The notes: generated from the sequence alone by a model not told the origin. Counted from the first letter of the stretch, positions 1 to 8,689 are shown. The stretch is DNA of 64,000 nucleotides from Nocardia acididurans (GCF_016741815.1 NZ_JAERRJ010000007.1:310001-374000), one strand, 5' to 3'. Numbers and translations: made by a program.

Positions 1-18
1 CCCGCTGCGAGTCGTACG

Positions 19-939
19 ATGGCGGCCGTGGACTCCGACAACCGGATCGACCTCCTCCGCGCCAACCGCGACAACTGGGATGCGCGAGCCCCCATCCACG
101 CGAACTCGGATTTCTATCGCGGCCGCGACTCCTCCTTCTGGTTCGCCCCCTACGAGTGGGATGTCCTCGGCGATGTCCGCGACCGCGACGTGGTGCACCT
201 GCAATGCCATCTCGGCACCGAGACAATCGAATTCGCGAAACGCGGGGCACGCGCCACCGGCCTGGACTTCTCCGCCGAATCCCTGCGCCACGCCCGCGAA
301 CTCGCCGGGGACGCAGTCGAATACGTCTGCGCCGACGTCCACGACGCCGTGGAAGCTCTGCGGCACAGGCAATTCGACATCGTCTACACCGGCAAGGGCG
401 CGCTCTGCTACCTGCCCGACCTGCCCCGCTGGGCCACGGTCCTCGCCGAACTCCTGCGCCCCGGCGGCCTGCTCTACATCGTCGAATTCCATCCCCTGCT
501 GCACGCCCTCGACCCGACTCCGCCGCCCGGCGCCGACCCCGACGCCCTGCTGCTGGCCGACGACTACCTCGAGGGCCGCGGCCCCATACACCGCGACAGC
601 GCCCGAACCTACACCGACGGCCCCGAACTCACCGAAGCCACCGCTGCGCACGAATGGCGGCACGGCCTCGGCGAGGTGATCAACGCCCTGCTGGGCGTGG
701 GCCTGCACATCACCGGCCTGCACGAATCCGACATGCTCCCCTGGCCACGCTGGAAACGGATGCGGCCCACCGACAACGGCTGGTGGCGACTCCCCGCCGC
801 AGACCCCGCGATCCCCCTGCTCTACGGCTTGGCCGCGACGAAACCCGGTCCCCCAGCGCAATCCGGCCGGGCCGTCCCGGGATCCGGCGCGCGCGACGCG
901 CGGCCGCACAGTGGCGAAGGGAAGCCGACGCACCCGTGA
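19..939 (+). CDS. class I SAM-dependent methyltransferase
   Basis: This 306-residue protein has a class I methyltransferase fold: a SAM-binding motif I variant (LQCHLGTET, residues 61-69), an acidic residue in GLDFS (81-85), a motif IV region FDIVYTGKG (119-127) and RPGGLLYIVE (147-156) as post-motif. It would transfer a methyl group from SAM to an unknown small-molecule substrate in the cytosol. The GxGxG loop of motif I is degenerate (HLGTE), which is common in this subgroup. The C-terminal 40 residues are Pro/Gly-rich and probably disordered. Its stop overlaps the GTG start of the next gene (GTGA), so the two are likely co-transcribed. The ATG at 19 is only a few bases from the window edge, so an earlier start cannot be excluded. 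Confidence 0.85.
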   Translation: MAAVDSDNRIDLLRANRDNWDARAPIHANSDFYRGRDSSFWFAPYEWDVLGDVRDRDVVHLQCHLGTETIEFAKRGARATGLDFSAESLRHARELAGDAVEYVCADVHDAVEALRHRQFDIVYTGKGALCYLPDLPRWATVLAELLRPGGLLYIVEFHPLLHALDPTPPPGADPDALLLADDYLEGRGPIHRDSARTYTDGPELTEATAAHEWRHGLGEVINALLGVGLHITGLHESDMLPWPRWKRMRPTDNGWWRLPAADPAIPLLYGLAATKPGPPAQSGRAVPGSGARDARPHSGEGKPTHP

Positions 940-1520
940 GCACCACCGAAATCCTGGTCGCCGCATGCGATCTGCTTCCCCGGGAAGCCTCCGCGACGGG
1001 CGGCACCACCGCCGACGTCCGCGCATATCTCGATCACGACGAGTGGGAGGTCGCGCTCGAGTTGCTCGCCGAGCTGGCCGGCACCCATCCGATGCCGGTC
1101 GCGTTCTGGGAGCTGCTGCTCACCGCCGCACGCCAGCTGCGGCTGGGCCGCGCCGCCGCCTGGTGTCGCTGGCGGGCCGCCGAATCGCACACCGGCATCC
1201 TGCGCTGTGAACTCGCGCTGGTCCCGAATGCCAGGCGCTCGCCGATTCCAGGCGCGGGCACGCTGCGGCCCTTCTGGGATGTCGGCTCCCACGACCCGAA
1301 TCACGCACGCGCACTGCGCATTGCGGCACTGTGGGTGGAGGATGTGCCGGAACTCGCGCCGGGCGGCACCGCGACGGTGCGGCTGCTGCCGCTGGAGCCG
1401 TCGGGCTGGTCACATCTGGTCGTCGGCGACACCATCGCCATGCACGAGGCCCGCCCGGTCGCGGGCACGGCGGTGATTCTCGAAATGCACGGGCCTCAGC
1501 CCGTGATCTCCCACTCGTAG
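936..1520 (+). CDS. hypothetical protein with EF-Tu-like beta-barrel C-terminus
   Basis: This 194-residue protein starts at GTG 936, overlapping the methyltransferase stop by four bases (GTGA). The N-terminal half is helical, with repeated Leu/Ala pattern and Trp residues around 50-75. The C-terminal half (about 130-190) reads like a small beta-barrel: ALWVEDVPELAPGGTATVRL, then a segment ending MHEARPVAGTAVILEM. That resembles the third domain of EF-Tu-type GTPases, but no GTPase domain is present. I do not recognise a function. The translational coupling suggests it works with the methyltransferase. Its 3' end overlaps the convergent YciI-like gene by 25 bp. Confidence 0.7.
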   Translation: MSTTEILVAACDLLPREASATGGTTADVRAYLDHDEWEVALELLAELAGTHPMPVAFWELLLTAARQLRLGRAAAWCRWRAAESHTGILRCELALVPNARRSPIPGAGTLRPFWDVGSHDPNHARALRIAALWVEDVPELAPGGTATVRLLPLEPSGWSHLVVGDTIAMHEARPVAGTAVILEMHGPQPVISHS

Positions 1521-1753
1521 ACGGTGGGTTCGGAGGCGCCGGTGGTGTGGATGGGGTCGGTCTCGACCAGAGCCTGTGCGGCGGACAGCGATTCGGCCAG
1601 CAGGACGTACGCACCGCCGGAGCCGTCGGTGAACTTGCCCGTCTCCACGAGCTGACCCCGGGAACGGACGGCGTCGAGCCACTGCTTGTGCGGCTCGATC
1701 ACCGTGGAGTCGAAGCGCGGGGTGCGCATGGCCATCACCAGATATTTGCGCAC
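1496..1753 (-). CDS. YciI family protein
   Basis: An 85-residue protein of the YciI/DUF1330-like dimeric alpha-beta barrel type. It starts MRKYLVMAM, has a conserved His in EPHKQWL (H22) and a GKFTDGSGGAYVLLAES strand-loop-strand typical of the family. Family members are small cytosolic proteins with a proposed His-Asp active site and mostly unknown substrates. The start lies about 20 bp from the nusB stop, so it may be the last gene of the leftward pepQ-efp-nusB operon. The 3' end overlaps the convergent hypothetical gene. Confidence 0.8.
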   Translation of the reverse strand: MRKYLVMAMRTPRFDSTVIEPHKQWLDAVRSRGQLVETGKFTDGSGGAYVLLAESLSAAQALVETDPIHTTGASEPTVYEWEITG

Positions 1754-1773
1754 CCTGCGCTACTCCTTCGGAA

Positions 1774-2286
1774 TTACTCGTCCGTGGCGGGGGTGGCGCG
1801 GGTCGCGGCCGCGGCGGCACGCACCTGCGGGGCCACCTCGACGACCCGGCCGAGCACGCCGTTGATGAACGACGGCGAATCGTCGGTGGACAGGGCCTTG
1901 GCCAGCTCCACGGCCTCGTCGACGGCCACCACCGGCGGCACGTCGTTGGCGTGGAACAACTCCCACACCGCCACGCGCAGAATGGCGCGGTCCACGGCGG
2001 GCAGCCGGGACAGCGTCCAATCCTGCAGGTAGGACTCGATGGTGCCGTCCACCCGGTCCAGATCGTCGGCGACGCCTTCGACCAGGACGCGGGTGTAGGG
2101 GTTCACCGGGGCCACCGAATCGTCACGCACGGACAGCGAGACGCGTTCGGCGAGGAGTTCCGCGGGGTCGACATCGCGGGCCTCGGCTTCGAAAAGCAGG
2201 TCCACGGCGCGGCGGCGGGCCTTGTGGCGCGCGCCGAGCTTCTTGTAGGTCGACTTCTTGTCGGGCTGATCGGCCACGGTCACCAT
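1774..2286 (-). CDS. nusB: transcription antitermination factor NusB
   Basis: This 170-residue all-helical protein matches NusB: KKLGARHKARRRAVDLLFEAEARD near the N-terminus and PAVDRAILRVAVWEL followed by VVAVDEAVELAKALSTDDSPSFINGVLG. It binds boxA RNA together with NusE (S10) during rRNA antitermination. ATG 2286 was chosen because it lies just past the efp stop; GTG at 2283 is a possible alternative. Upstream bases are a weak ribosome site, consistent with translational coupling to efp (10-bp gap). The C-terminal AAAAATRATPATDE tail is an actinobacterial-style extension. Confidence 0.95.
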   Translation of the reverse strand: MVTVADQPDKKSTYKKLGARHKARRRAVDLLFEAEARDVDPAELLAERVSLSVRDDSVAPVNPYTRVLVEGVADDLDRVDGTIESYLQDWTLSRLPAVDRAILRVAVWELFHANDVPPVVAVDEAVELAKALSTDDSPSFINGVLGRVVEVAPQVRAAAAATRATPATDE

Positions 2287-2296
2287 TATCCGCGCG

Positions 2297-2860
2297 TCAG
2301 GAGTTGACGCGGCTGATGTAGGAGCCGTCGCGGGTGTCGATGCGCAGCTTGTCACCCTGGTTGATGAACAGCGGCACCTGCACCTCGGCGCCGGTCTCCA
2401 CGGTGGCGGGCTTGGTGCCGGCCGAGGAGCGGTCGCCCTGCAGGCCCGGCTCGGTGTGGGTGACGACCACGTCGATGGCGACGGGGAGCTCGACGAACAG
2501 CGCCTCACCCTCGTGCATGGCGATCTGCACACCCATGTTCTCCAGCAGGAAGCCGGCATTGCGGCCGAGCAGCTGCTCGCTCAGGTGGATCTGGTCGTAG
2601 GTGTCGCCATCCATGAAGATGTAGTCCGAGCCGTCGTGGTACAGGTAGGTCATGTCCCGACGGTCGACGGTGGCGGTCTCGACCTTGACGCCCGCGTTGA
2701 AGGTCTTGTCGACGACCTTGCCGGAGACGACGTTCTTCAGCTTGGTGCGCACGAAGGCGGGACCCTTACCCGGCTTCACATGCTGGAACTCGACGATCTG
2801 CTGGAGCTGATTGTCGATCTTCAGCACGAGGCCGTTCTTGAAGTCGCTGGTGTCCGCCAC
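2297..2860 (-). CDS. efp: translation elongation factor P
   Basis: This 187-residue protein has the three beta-barrel domains of EF-P (KOW-like domain I, OB domains II and III ending SYISRVNS). EF-P binds the ribosome between the P and E sites and rescues stalling at polyproline. The domain I loop tip reads KPGKGPAF with the tip lysine at position 32, i.e. a PGKGP loop. In actinobacteria this palindromic loop is known to work without post-translational lysine modification, and no EpmA/EpmB-like gene is seen nearby. It lies between pepQ and nusB in the conserved leftward operon. Confidence 0.97.
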   Translation of the reverse strand: MADTSDFKNGLVLKIDNQLQQIVEFQHVKPGKGPAFVRTKLKNVVSGKVVDKTFNAGVKVETATVDRRDMTYLYHDGSDYIFMDGDTYDQIHLSEQLLGRNAGFLLENMGVQIAMHEGEALFVELPVAIDVVVTHTEPGLQGDRSSAGTKPATVETGAEVQVPLFINQGDKLRIDTRDGSYISRVNS

Positions 2861-2898
2861 TGTCCTCGGATCTCCTACTAGTCGTATACAACCGCGCG

Positions 2899-4023
2899 TC
2901 AGTCGACGACGGTCAGGTCTTTGCTGGTGCGGGTGAGCAGTTCCGGGCCCCCCTTGCGAACCACGAGCGTGTCCTCGATCCGGACGCCGCCGCGGCCTGG
3001 GAAGTACACACCTGGCTCGACGGTCACCGCCACGCCATCGAGTAGTGTACCCGTGCCCGTTTTGGCGATTCCGGGCGCTTCATGGATCTGCAGGCCGACA
3101 CCGTGTCCGAGACCGTGCACGAACAGGTCGCCGTAGCCCGCCGCCTCGATGACCTTGCGCGATGCGGCGTCGACGGCCTTGGTGGCGGCGCCCGGGGCGA
3201 GCGCCTCGCGGCCCGCCTGCTGGGAGGCGCGGACCAGTTCGTAGATCTCGCGCTGCCACTCCGAGGCCCGGCCCAGGACATAGGTGCGGGTCATATCGGA
3301 GTGGTAGCCGCCGACCACCGCGCCGAAGTCGAGCTTCACGAAATCGCCGGTGGCCAGTACGGCGTCGGTCGGGCGATGGTGCGGGACAGCCGAATTCACG
3401 CCGGTCGCCACGATGGTCTCGAAGGAGACGGCCTCGGAGCCGTGCTCGAACATGAGCCATTCGAGTTCCCGGGCCACCTGGCGTTCGGTGCGGCCGGGGC
3501 GCAGGCCGCCGCGCTCGATCAGCGTGGCCAGGGCGGCGTCGGCGGCATCGCAGGCCGCGCGCAGCTGGGCGACCTCGTAGCCGTCCTTGACCATGCGCAA
3601 CTGTTCGACCAGGCCCGGGATGGGCACCAGGTCCAGGCCCGCCTTCAGCGCCTGGAAACCCTGATGCTGGTCGACGGTGACGATATGGCTCTCGAAACCG
3701 ACCCGGCCGGTCTGCCACTCGCCCGCGATCTCGAGGACGCGGCGGGCGCTGGCGCGGTTGATCTCCGCGCGCAGATCCGGCACCTGCTCGCCGACCTGGG
3801 TGATGTAGCGGCCGTCGGTGCAGATGACGGTGCGGTCCTCGCTGCTGTCCCACGCGTAGACCAGCAGGGCGGCATTCGATCCGGTGAATCCGGTGAGATA
3901 GCGGATATTGATCAGATCCGTGACCAGTAGCGCGTCGACGCGGTTCTCCACCAGCAGGTCCCGCAGCGATGCCCTTCGCCATGCGTAGTTCGGCCGCGCG
4001 CCCGGATCGTGATCAGCAGACAT
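2899..4023 (-). CDS. pepQ: M24 family Xaa-Pro peptidase (PepQ-like)
   Basis: This 374-residue protein is an M24 (pita-bread) metallopeptidase cleaving X-Pro bonds in the cytosol. The N-terminal creatinase-like domain covers about 1-140 and the catalytic domain about 150-374. All five dinuclear metal ligands are present: D232 (LDFGA), D243 (HSDMTRTY), H307 (HGLGHGVG), E336 (TVEPGVY) and E350 (RIEDT). Length is usual for the mycobacterial PepQ group. It is the first gene of the leftward pepQ-efp-nusB operon. Pairing with efp is functionally apt, since both deal with proline-rich sequence, but that is inference. Confidence 0.93.
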   Translation of the reverse strand: MSADHDPGARPNYAWRRASLRDLLVENRVDALLVTDLINIRYLTGFTGSNAALLVYAWDSSEDRTVICTDGRYITQVGEQVPDLRAEINRASARRVLEIAGEWQTGRVGFESHIVTVDQHQGFQALKAGLDLVPIPGLVEQLRMVKDGYEVAQLRAACDAADAALATLIERGGLRPGRTERQVARELEWLMFEHGSEAVSFETIVATGVNSAVPHHRPTDAVLATGDFVKLDFGAVVGGYHSDMTRTYVLGRASEWQREIYELVRASQQAGREALAPGAATKAVDAASRKVIEAAGYGDLFVHGLGHGVGLQIHEAPGIAKTGTGTLLDGVAVTVEPGVYFPGRGGVRIEDTLVVRKGGPELLTRTSKDLTVVD

Positions 4024-4176
4024 GCGTCCAAGCTACCGCCGACACGCCGCAACACCGACGGCAACACGTGAATGTGGACCGGCGACGAGAAAGCCCGGTT
4101 GTTCACATACCAAGCGGTTCTCCACATTTCGCGCTCACGCGGCCCGCCGCGCGCTCCGCGCCGTGATCCTGAATAC

Positions 4177-4830
4177 ATGGAAATCGCAGCCCTGCTCCTC
4201 CTCGCCGCCTGGTGTGCGGCACTGAGCGTGATCGATCTCCGATCGCGGCGTCTGCCCGACGTCCTCACCCTGCCCGGGGCCGCCGTCATCGCGATATACG
4301 GGCTGGCCCAAGGCCGTTGGGCGACGGCCGCGGTCGGCGCGCTACTCCTGGCCGTGCCCTATCTCCTCCTGCACCTCTGCGCGCCGGACGCGCTCGGAGC
4401 CGGGGATGTGAAGCTCGCGCTCGGTCTCGGGGCCGCCACCGCGCTGGGTGGGGCGCAGGTCTGGGTGTGGGCGGCACTGGCCGCGCCCGTCCTGACCGCC
4501 GCGGCGGGTATCGGGATACTGCTGGCGCACAGGGCTCCCGGCCGGGAAACCGGCCCGGCCCCACTCGCAAGCCGAGCCGGGCCGGCGACCGCGTCGTGGC
4601 TGGGCGGCTGCTGGTTCGCCCGTCTCGAGCGAGGGGGCGCTCGGGTGAACCCGCGCACACCGGCAGTCGGTAGCTCAGTGTCGACCACCACCCTCACCTC
4701 GCCGCGCGAGCACGAGCCGTCCACCGCGCTACCTCGGGATTCGATTGGTCCGGGCACGCCGGACGGCACCGTCGCGCACGGCCCCGCCATGTGCGTGGCG
4801 AGCCTGCTGGCGCTGGTCGTGGTGCCGTAA
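4177..4830 (+). CDS. A24 prepilin peptidase with an internal insertion
   Basis: This 217-residue membrane protein is an aspartic A24 (TadV/CpaA-type) peptidase that cleaves type IV prepilin leaders. The two catalytic aspartates are visible: D20 in SVIDLRSRRLPD and D77 in LGAGDVKLALG (GxGD motif). Transmembrane segments cover about 3-18, 33-66, 80-100 and 107-127, with a last one in HGPAMCVASLLALVVVP. Between the last two is a roughly 65-residue polar, Pro/Thr/Ser-rich stretch (about 130-195) that the compact family members lack. It may be an insertion or a read-through low-complexity loop. ATG 4177 was chosen because the upstream in-frame sequence is not membrane-like. It is followed by aroC, as in related genomes. 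Confidence 0.8.
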   Translation: MEIAALLLLAAWCAALSVIDLRSRRLPDVLTLPGAAVIAIYGLAQGRWATAAVGALLLAVPYLLLHLCAPDALGAGDVKLALGLGAATALGGAQVWVWAALAAPVLTAAAGIGILLAHRAPGRETGPAPLASRAGPATASWLGGCWFARLERGGARVNPRTPAVGSSVSTTTLTSPREHEPSTALPRDSIGPGTPDGTVAHGPAMCVASLLALVVVP

Positions 4831-4890
4831 TCGCCGTATGTGCCGGACCATGTGTCCAGCCAAGGCAATTGACATGGAAAGATGTAACCC

Positions 4891-6096
4891 GTGTTGCGCT
4901 GGATAACTGCCGGAGAATCCCATGGCCCTGCTCTCGTCACCATCGTCGAGGGGATGGTGGCCGGTGTCGAGGTGAGCTCCGCCGACGTCGCCGCGCAGCT
5001 GGCGCGTCGTCGGCTCGGCTACGGACGCGGCGCGCGCATGAAGTTCGAAGCCGACGTGGTCACCCTGGTCGGCGGCGTGCGCCACGGCCGCACCATGGGC
5101 GGCCCGGTCGCGGTCGAGGTCGCCAACTCCGAATGGCCCAAGTGGACCCAGGTCATGTCCGCCGACCCGGTCGACCAGGCCGAACTCGCCGACATGGCCC
5201 GCAACGCGCCGCTGACCCGCCCGCGCCCCGGCCATGCCGACTACTCGGGCATGCTCAAGTACGGCTTCGACGATGCCCGCAATGTGCTCGAACGCGCCAG
5301 CGCCCGCGAAACCGCCGCCCGCGTCGCCGCCGGCACCATCGCCAAGAACTTCCTGCGCCAGGCCCTCGGCGTCGAGGTCATCTCCCATGTGGTGTCCATC
5401 GGCGCGGCCGCCAACACCACCGGCGTGGTCCCGACCGCCACCGATCTCGAGGCCATCGACGCCAGCCAGGTCCGCTGTTTCGACTCCGACGCCGAGGCCG
5501 CGATGATCGCCGAGATCGAAGCCGCCAAGAAGGACGGCGACACCCTCGGCGGGGTGGTCGAGGTCGTCATCGAGGGCCTGCCCGTCGGCCTGGGCTCGTT
5601 CACCAGCGGCGACGCCCGCCTGGACTCACGACTAGCGGGCGCGCTCATGGGCATTCAGGCCATCAAGGGCGTCGAGGTCGGTGACGGGTTCGAGACCGCC
5701 CGCCGCCGCGGCAGCCAGGCCCACGACGAGATGCGCCCCGGCCCCGACGGCGTGCTGCGCTCGACCAACCGCGCCGGCGGCCTCGAGGGCGGCATGACCA
5801 ACGGCGAACCGCTGCGCGTGCGCGCGGCGATGAAACCGATCTCCACCGTGCCGCGCGCCCTGTCCACCGTCGACATGTCCACCGGCGGCGAGGCCGTGGC
5901 CATCCACCAGCGCTCCGATGTCTGCGCCGTCCCGGCCGCCGGTGTCGTCGCCGAGGCCATGGTCGCCCTCGTCGTCGCCCAGGCCGTGCTGGAGAAGTTC
6001 GGCGGCGACTCACTGCCCGAAACCGTCGACAACATCAACGCCTACCTCAAGCGCGTCAACGCCCGCCCGCACGTTCCGGGCAACGCACCGCAGTGA
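4891..6096 (+). CDS. aroC: chorismate synthase
   Basis: This 401-residue enzyme converts EPSP to chorismate with reduced FMN, the last step of the shikimate pathway. Signature regions are visible: GESHGPALVTIVEGM near the N-terminus, RPRPGHADYSGMLKYG, RASARETAARVAAGTIAK, and GGMTNGEPLRVRAAMKPIST near the C-terminal third. Length is normal for bacterial AroC. It starts at GTG 4891 and ends in a GTGA overlap with aroK, so aroC, aroK and probably aroB form one rightward operon. Confidence 0.97.
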   Translation: MLRWITAGESHGPALVTIVEGMVAGVEVSSADVAAQLARRRLGYGRGARMKFEADVVTLVGGVRHGRTMGGPVAVEVANSEWPKWTQVMSADPVDQAELADMARNAPLTRPRPGHADYSGMLKYGFDDARNVLERASARETAARVAAGTIAKNFLRQALGVEVISHVVSIGAAANTTGVVPTATDLEAIDASQVRCFDSDAEAAMIAEIEAAKKDGDTLGGVVEVVIEGLPVGLGSFTSGDARLDSRLAGALMGIQAIKGVEVGDGFETARRRGSQAHDEMRPGPDGVLRSTNRAGGLEGGMTNGEPLRVRAAMKPISTVPRALSTVDMSTGGEAVAIHQRSDVCAVPAAGVVAEAMVALVVAQAVLEKFGGDSLPETVDNINAYLKRVNARPHVPGNAPQ

Positions 6097-7337
6097 CCGA
6101 TGAGACCGATTCGGCGGGACGCCCGGAAGGCGACGTCCCGCCGGATGCGGAGGTAGCCACCGGGGACGACGCGCAGCGGCTATCCGTGGTGCTGGTGGGT
6201 CCGCCCGGCGCGGGCAAGTCCACCATCGGCCGCAAGCTGGCGCGCGAGCTCGGGCTGGACCTCTACGACACCGACGCCGGTATCGAGGAGCAGACCGGCC
6301 GCACCATTCCGGAGATCTTCGCCGAGGACGGTGAGCCGGAGTTCCGCCGCATCGAGGAACAGGTCGTGCGCGACGCGGTCCTCGCGGGTCACGGCATCAT
6401 CTCCCTCGGCGGCGGCTCCGTGCTGTCCGCCGCCACCCGCGAACTCCTGCGCGGCCGCACCGTGGTCTATCTGGAAATCAGTGTGGGCGAAGGGCTTCGG
6501 CGCACCGGCGCGAGCAGCAACCGCCCCCTGCTCAACGGCGACGACCCGGCCAAGAAGTATCGCGAGCTGATGAAGATCCGTCGCCCCCTCTACCGCGATG
6601 TGGCGACGGTCCGCGTCCGCACCGACGGCCGCTCCCCCGGTCGCGTGGTCCGGATGATCCTGACCAAGCTCGGCCTGGAATCCGCTCTCCCCGAAGAGCT
6701 TCCGACCCCCGAGCCGATCACCCCGCCCGCCGAGGGCGCGAGCAGATCCCGCTCCCGCCGGCGACGCCGCCGCGGCCGTGGTCGCGGTGACGCCGAGCCC
6801 GCCACGAAAGCCACTGCCGCCGAATCGGATACGACCACCGGCGCTCCGGCAGCCGACGGCGACAGCGCCGACCAGCAGGACGCCCCGAAACGCCGCCGCA
6901 GCAGGCGATCCCGTCGCCGCGGCCGCGCGTCGGACACCGCGGCGGACACACTCGACACCACGACGAGCACACCGGCCGCCACAGCGGGCACCGGCATCGC
7001 CCCGACCGGCGGCGGCACCGCGCCCACCGCGAACGGCGGCGTGGATTCGTCTTCCGCCCAGCACAATGCGGCCGCACCCGCATCCGCTGATCCCGGCGGC
7101 TCGGTCACCGACACCCGCAGGCAGTCCGCATCCGGCACCCCGGCCGCCCCGGGAGCCGGTCGTTCCCGCCGCGCCCGCGCCCGCCGCGCCAGGGCGCGCG
7201 CCCGACAGCAATCCACCGAGCAGGGTTCGCCGGACACATCGGCAGCTCCGGCACCGAGCGCCACCGGGTCGACCGCATCCACGGCACCCGCACCGGCCCA
7301 TCCGAATCCCGCCCCGGCGTCAGGCGCAGCGCCATGA
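6093..7337 (+). CDS. aroK: shikimate kinase with long Arg-rich C-terminal tail
   Basis: Residues 1-30 are a short acidic leader. Residues about 30-200 are a complete shikimate kinase: P-loop GPPGAGKST (36-44), substrate Asp in YDTDAGIEEQTGR, EFRRIEEQ, GGGS (107-109) and the LID region around RPLLNGDDPAKKYRE. It phosphorylates shikimate at O3. Typical AroK proteins are about 170-200 residues; this one is 414. The extra 200 residues are Ala/Thr/Pro-rich, with three arginine clusters near residues 216-232 (RSRRRRRRGRGRG), 265-278 and 355-372. These resemble RNA-binding tails of RNase E or ribosomal proteins, not any kinase domain. The GTG start at 6093 overlaps the aroC stop. Confidence 0.93.
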   Translation: MTDETDSAGRPEGDVPPDAEVATGDDAQRLSVVLVGPPGAGKSTIGRKLARELGLDLYDTDAGIEEQTGRTIPEIFAEDGEPEFRRIEEQVVRDAVLAGHGIISLGGGSVLSAATRELLRGRTVVYLEISVGEGLRRTGASSNRPLLNGDDPAKKYRELMKIRRPLYRDVATVRVRTDGRSPGRVVRMILTKLGLESALPEELPTPEPITPPAEGASRSRSRRRRRRGRGRGDAEPATKATAAESDTTTGAPAADGDSADQQDAPKRRRSRRSRRRGRASDTAADTLDTTTSTPAATAGTGIAPTGGGTAPTANGGVDSSSAQHNAAAPASADPGGSVTDTRRQSASGTPAAPGAGRSRRARARRARARARQQSTEQGSPDTSAAPAPSATGSTASTAPAPAHPNPAPASGAAP

Positions 7338-7422
7338 TTCCAGCGCACCGCCTTGCGCATCGCGACAGCACGCACCGGGATTCACCGCGCCGGTGGGGCA
7401 TCGGCGCGCACGTGTACGTCAT

Positions 7423-7468
7423 CTCCCCCCGTGCGGGGAGCCCGATACTTCCCCGCCGTGTGGCGGGA
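7423..7468 (+). promoter_or_regulatory. two adjacent small hairpins before aroB
   Basis: In the 154-bp aroK-aroB gap two GC-rich hairpins stand side by side: CTCCCC/GGGGAG (7423-7440) and CCCGCC/GGCGGG with a GTGT loop (about 7450-7468). The aroB ribosome site ACGGAGGAG follows. They could be a leader that tunes aroB translation or just a processing site. There is no T-run, so a rho-independent terminator is unlikely. Confidence 0.25.
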
Positions 7469-7491
7469 TCAGTTACGGAGGAGAGCTGCTG

Positions 7492-8610
7492 ATGAGCGAG
7501 CCGACCCGCATCGAGGTCCGTACCGCCGACCCGTATCCGGTGATCATCGGGCGGGGATTGCTGACGGATCTGGTCGATGAGGTGACCGGGCAGTCCGGGG
7601 TGCGGACGGTGGCGATCTTCCATCAGCCGCCGCTGGCGGAGACCGCCGAGGTGGTGCGGAAGGCGCTGGCCGACAAGGGGATCGACGCGCACCGGGTGGA
7701 GATTCCGGACGCCGAGGACGGCAAGGATCTGCAGGTTGCCGGGTTCTGCTGGGAGGTGCTCGGGCGGATCGGGCTCACCCGCAAGGATGTGGTGATCAGC
7801 CTCGGCGGTGGCGCTGCCACCGATCTCGCGGGCTTCGTCGCCGCGACCTGGATGCGCGGGGTCAAGATCGTCCACGTGCCCACCACGCTGCTGGCGATGG
7901 TGGATGCCGCGGTCGGCGGGAAGACCGGCATCAATACCGAGGCGGGTAAGAACCTGGTCGGCAGCTTCCATGAGCCGACCGCCGTCATGGTGGATCTTGC
8001 GACGCTGGAGACGGTGCCGCGCAATGAGATCGTGGCCGGGATGGCCGAGATCATCAAGGCCGGTTTCATCGCCGACCCGGTGATTCTGGAGCTCGTCGAG
8101 CGTGATCCCGAGGCCGCGATCGATCCGGCCGGGGAGGTGCTGCCCGAACTCGTGCGCCGCGCCATCCAGGTGAAGGCCGATGTCGTCGCGCAGGATCTCA
8201 AGGAGTCGAGCCTGCGGGAGATCCTGAACTACGGGCACACCCTCGGTCATGCCATCGAGCGGCGGGAGCGGTACCGGTGGCGGCACGGCGCGGCTGTGTC
8301 GGTCGGCCTGGTGTTCGCGGCCGAGCTGGGCCGCTTGGCCGGACGTCTCGACGACGCCACCGCCGATCGGCACCGCACGATTCTCGCGAGCATCGGCCTG
8401 CCGGTCAGCTACGACGCCGACGCGCTGCCGCAGCTGCTGGATGCCATGCAGACCGACAAGAAGACCCAGTCGGGTGTGCTGCGCTTCGTGGTGCTCGACG
8501 GTCTGGCCAAGCCGGGCCGCCTCGAGGGCCCGGATCCGTCGCTGCTGGCGGCCGCCTATTCGGCCATCGCCCGCGAGGACCGTCCGGCCGGCGGCGCGAT
8601 CCTGCTCTGA
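7492..8610 (+). CDS. aroB: 3-dehydroquinate synthase
   Basis: This 372-residue NAD- and metal-dependent enzyme turns DAHP into 3-dehydroquinate. The NAD-binding GGG motif reads SLGGGAATDLAGFVAATWMRG, followed by PTTLLAMVDAAVGGKTGIN. Metal-ligand regions LNYGHTLGHAIE and WRHGAAVSVGL are also present. ATG 7492 has a strong ribosome site (ACGGAGGAG) ten bases upstream, which decides the start. It is downstream of aroC-aroK in the same direction. aroD/aroQ, the next gene in the M. tuberculosis cluster, is not present here. Confidence 0.96.
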   Translation: MSEPTRIEVRTADPYPVIIGRGLLTDLVDEVTGQSGVRTVAIFHQPPLAETAEVVRKALADKGIDAHRVEIPDAEDGKDLQVAGFCWEVLGRIGLTRKDVVISLGGGAATDLAGFVAATWMRGVKIVHVPTTLLAMVDAAVGGKTGINTEAGKNLVGSFHEPTAVMVDLATLETVPRNEIVAGMAEIIKAGFIADPVILELVERDPEAAIDPAGEVLPELVRRAIQVKADVVAQDLKESSLREILNYGHTLGHAIERRERYRWRHGAAVSVGLVFAAELGRLAGRLDDATADRHRTILASIGLPVSYDADALPQLLDAMQTDKKTQSGVLRFVVLDGLAKPGRLEGPDPSLLAAAYSAIAREDRPAGGAILL

Positions 8611-8629
8611 CGGACACCCCTGATACGCG

Positions 8630-8663
8630 AAGTGCCGCATCCACGAGAGTGGATGCGGCACTT
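8630..8663. terminator. bidirectional hairpin terminator, aroB / B-4DMT
   Basis: A perfect 15-bp stem (8630-8644 with 8649-8663) with a GAGA loop lies between the convergent aroB and membrane protein genes. The sequence is the same on both strands, so it can serve both. A long U-tract is missing, as is usual in GC-rich actinobacteria. Confidence 0.75.
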
Positions 8664-8689
8664 GCCGTTTCAGGTCCCGCCACGGCGGG

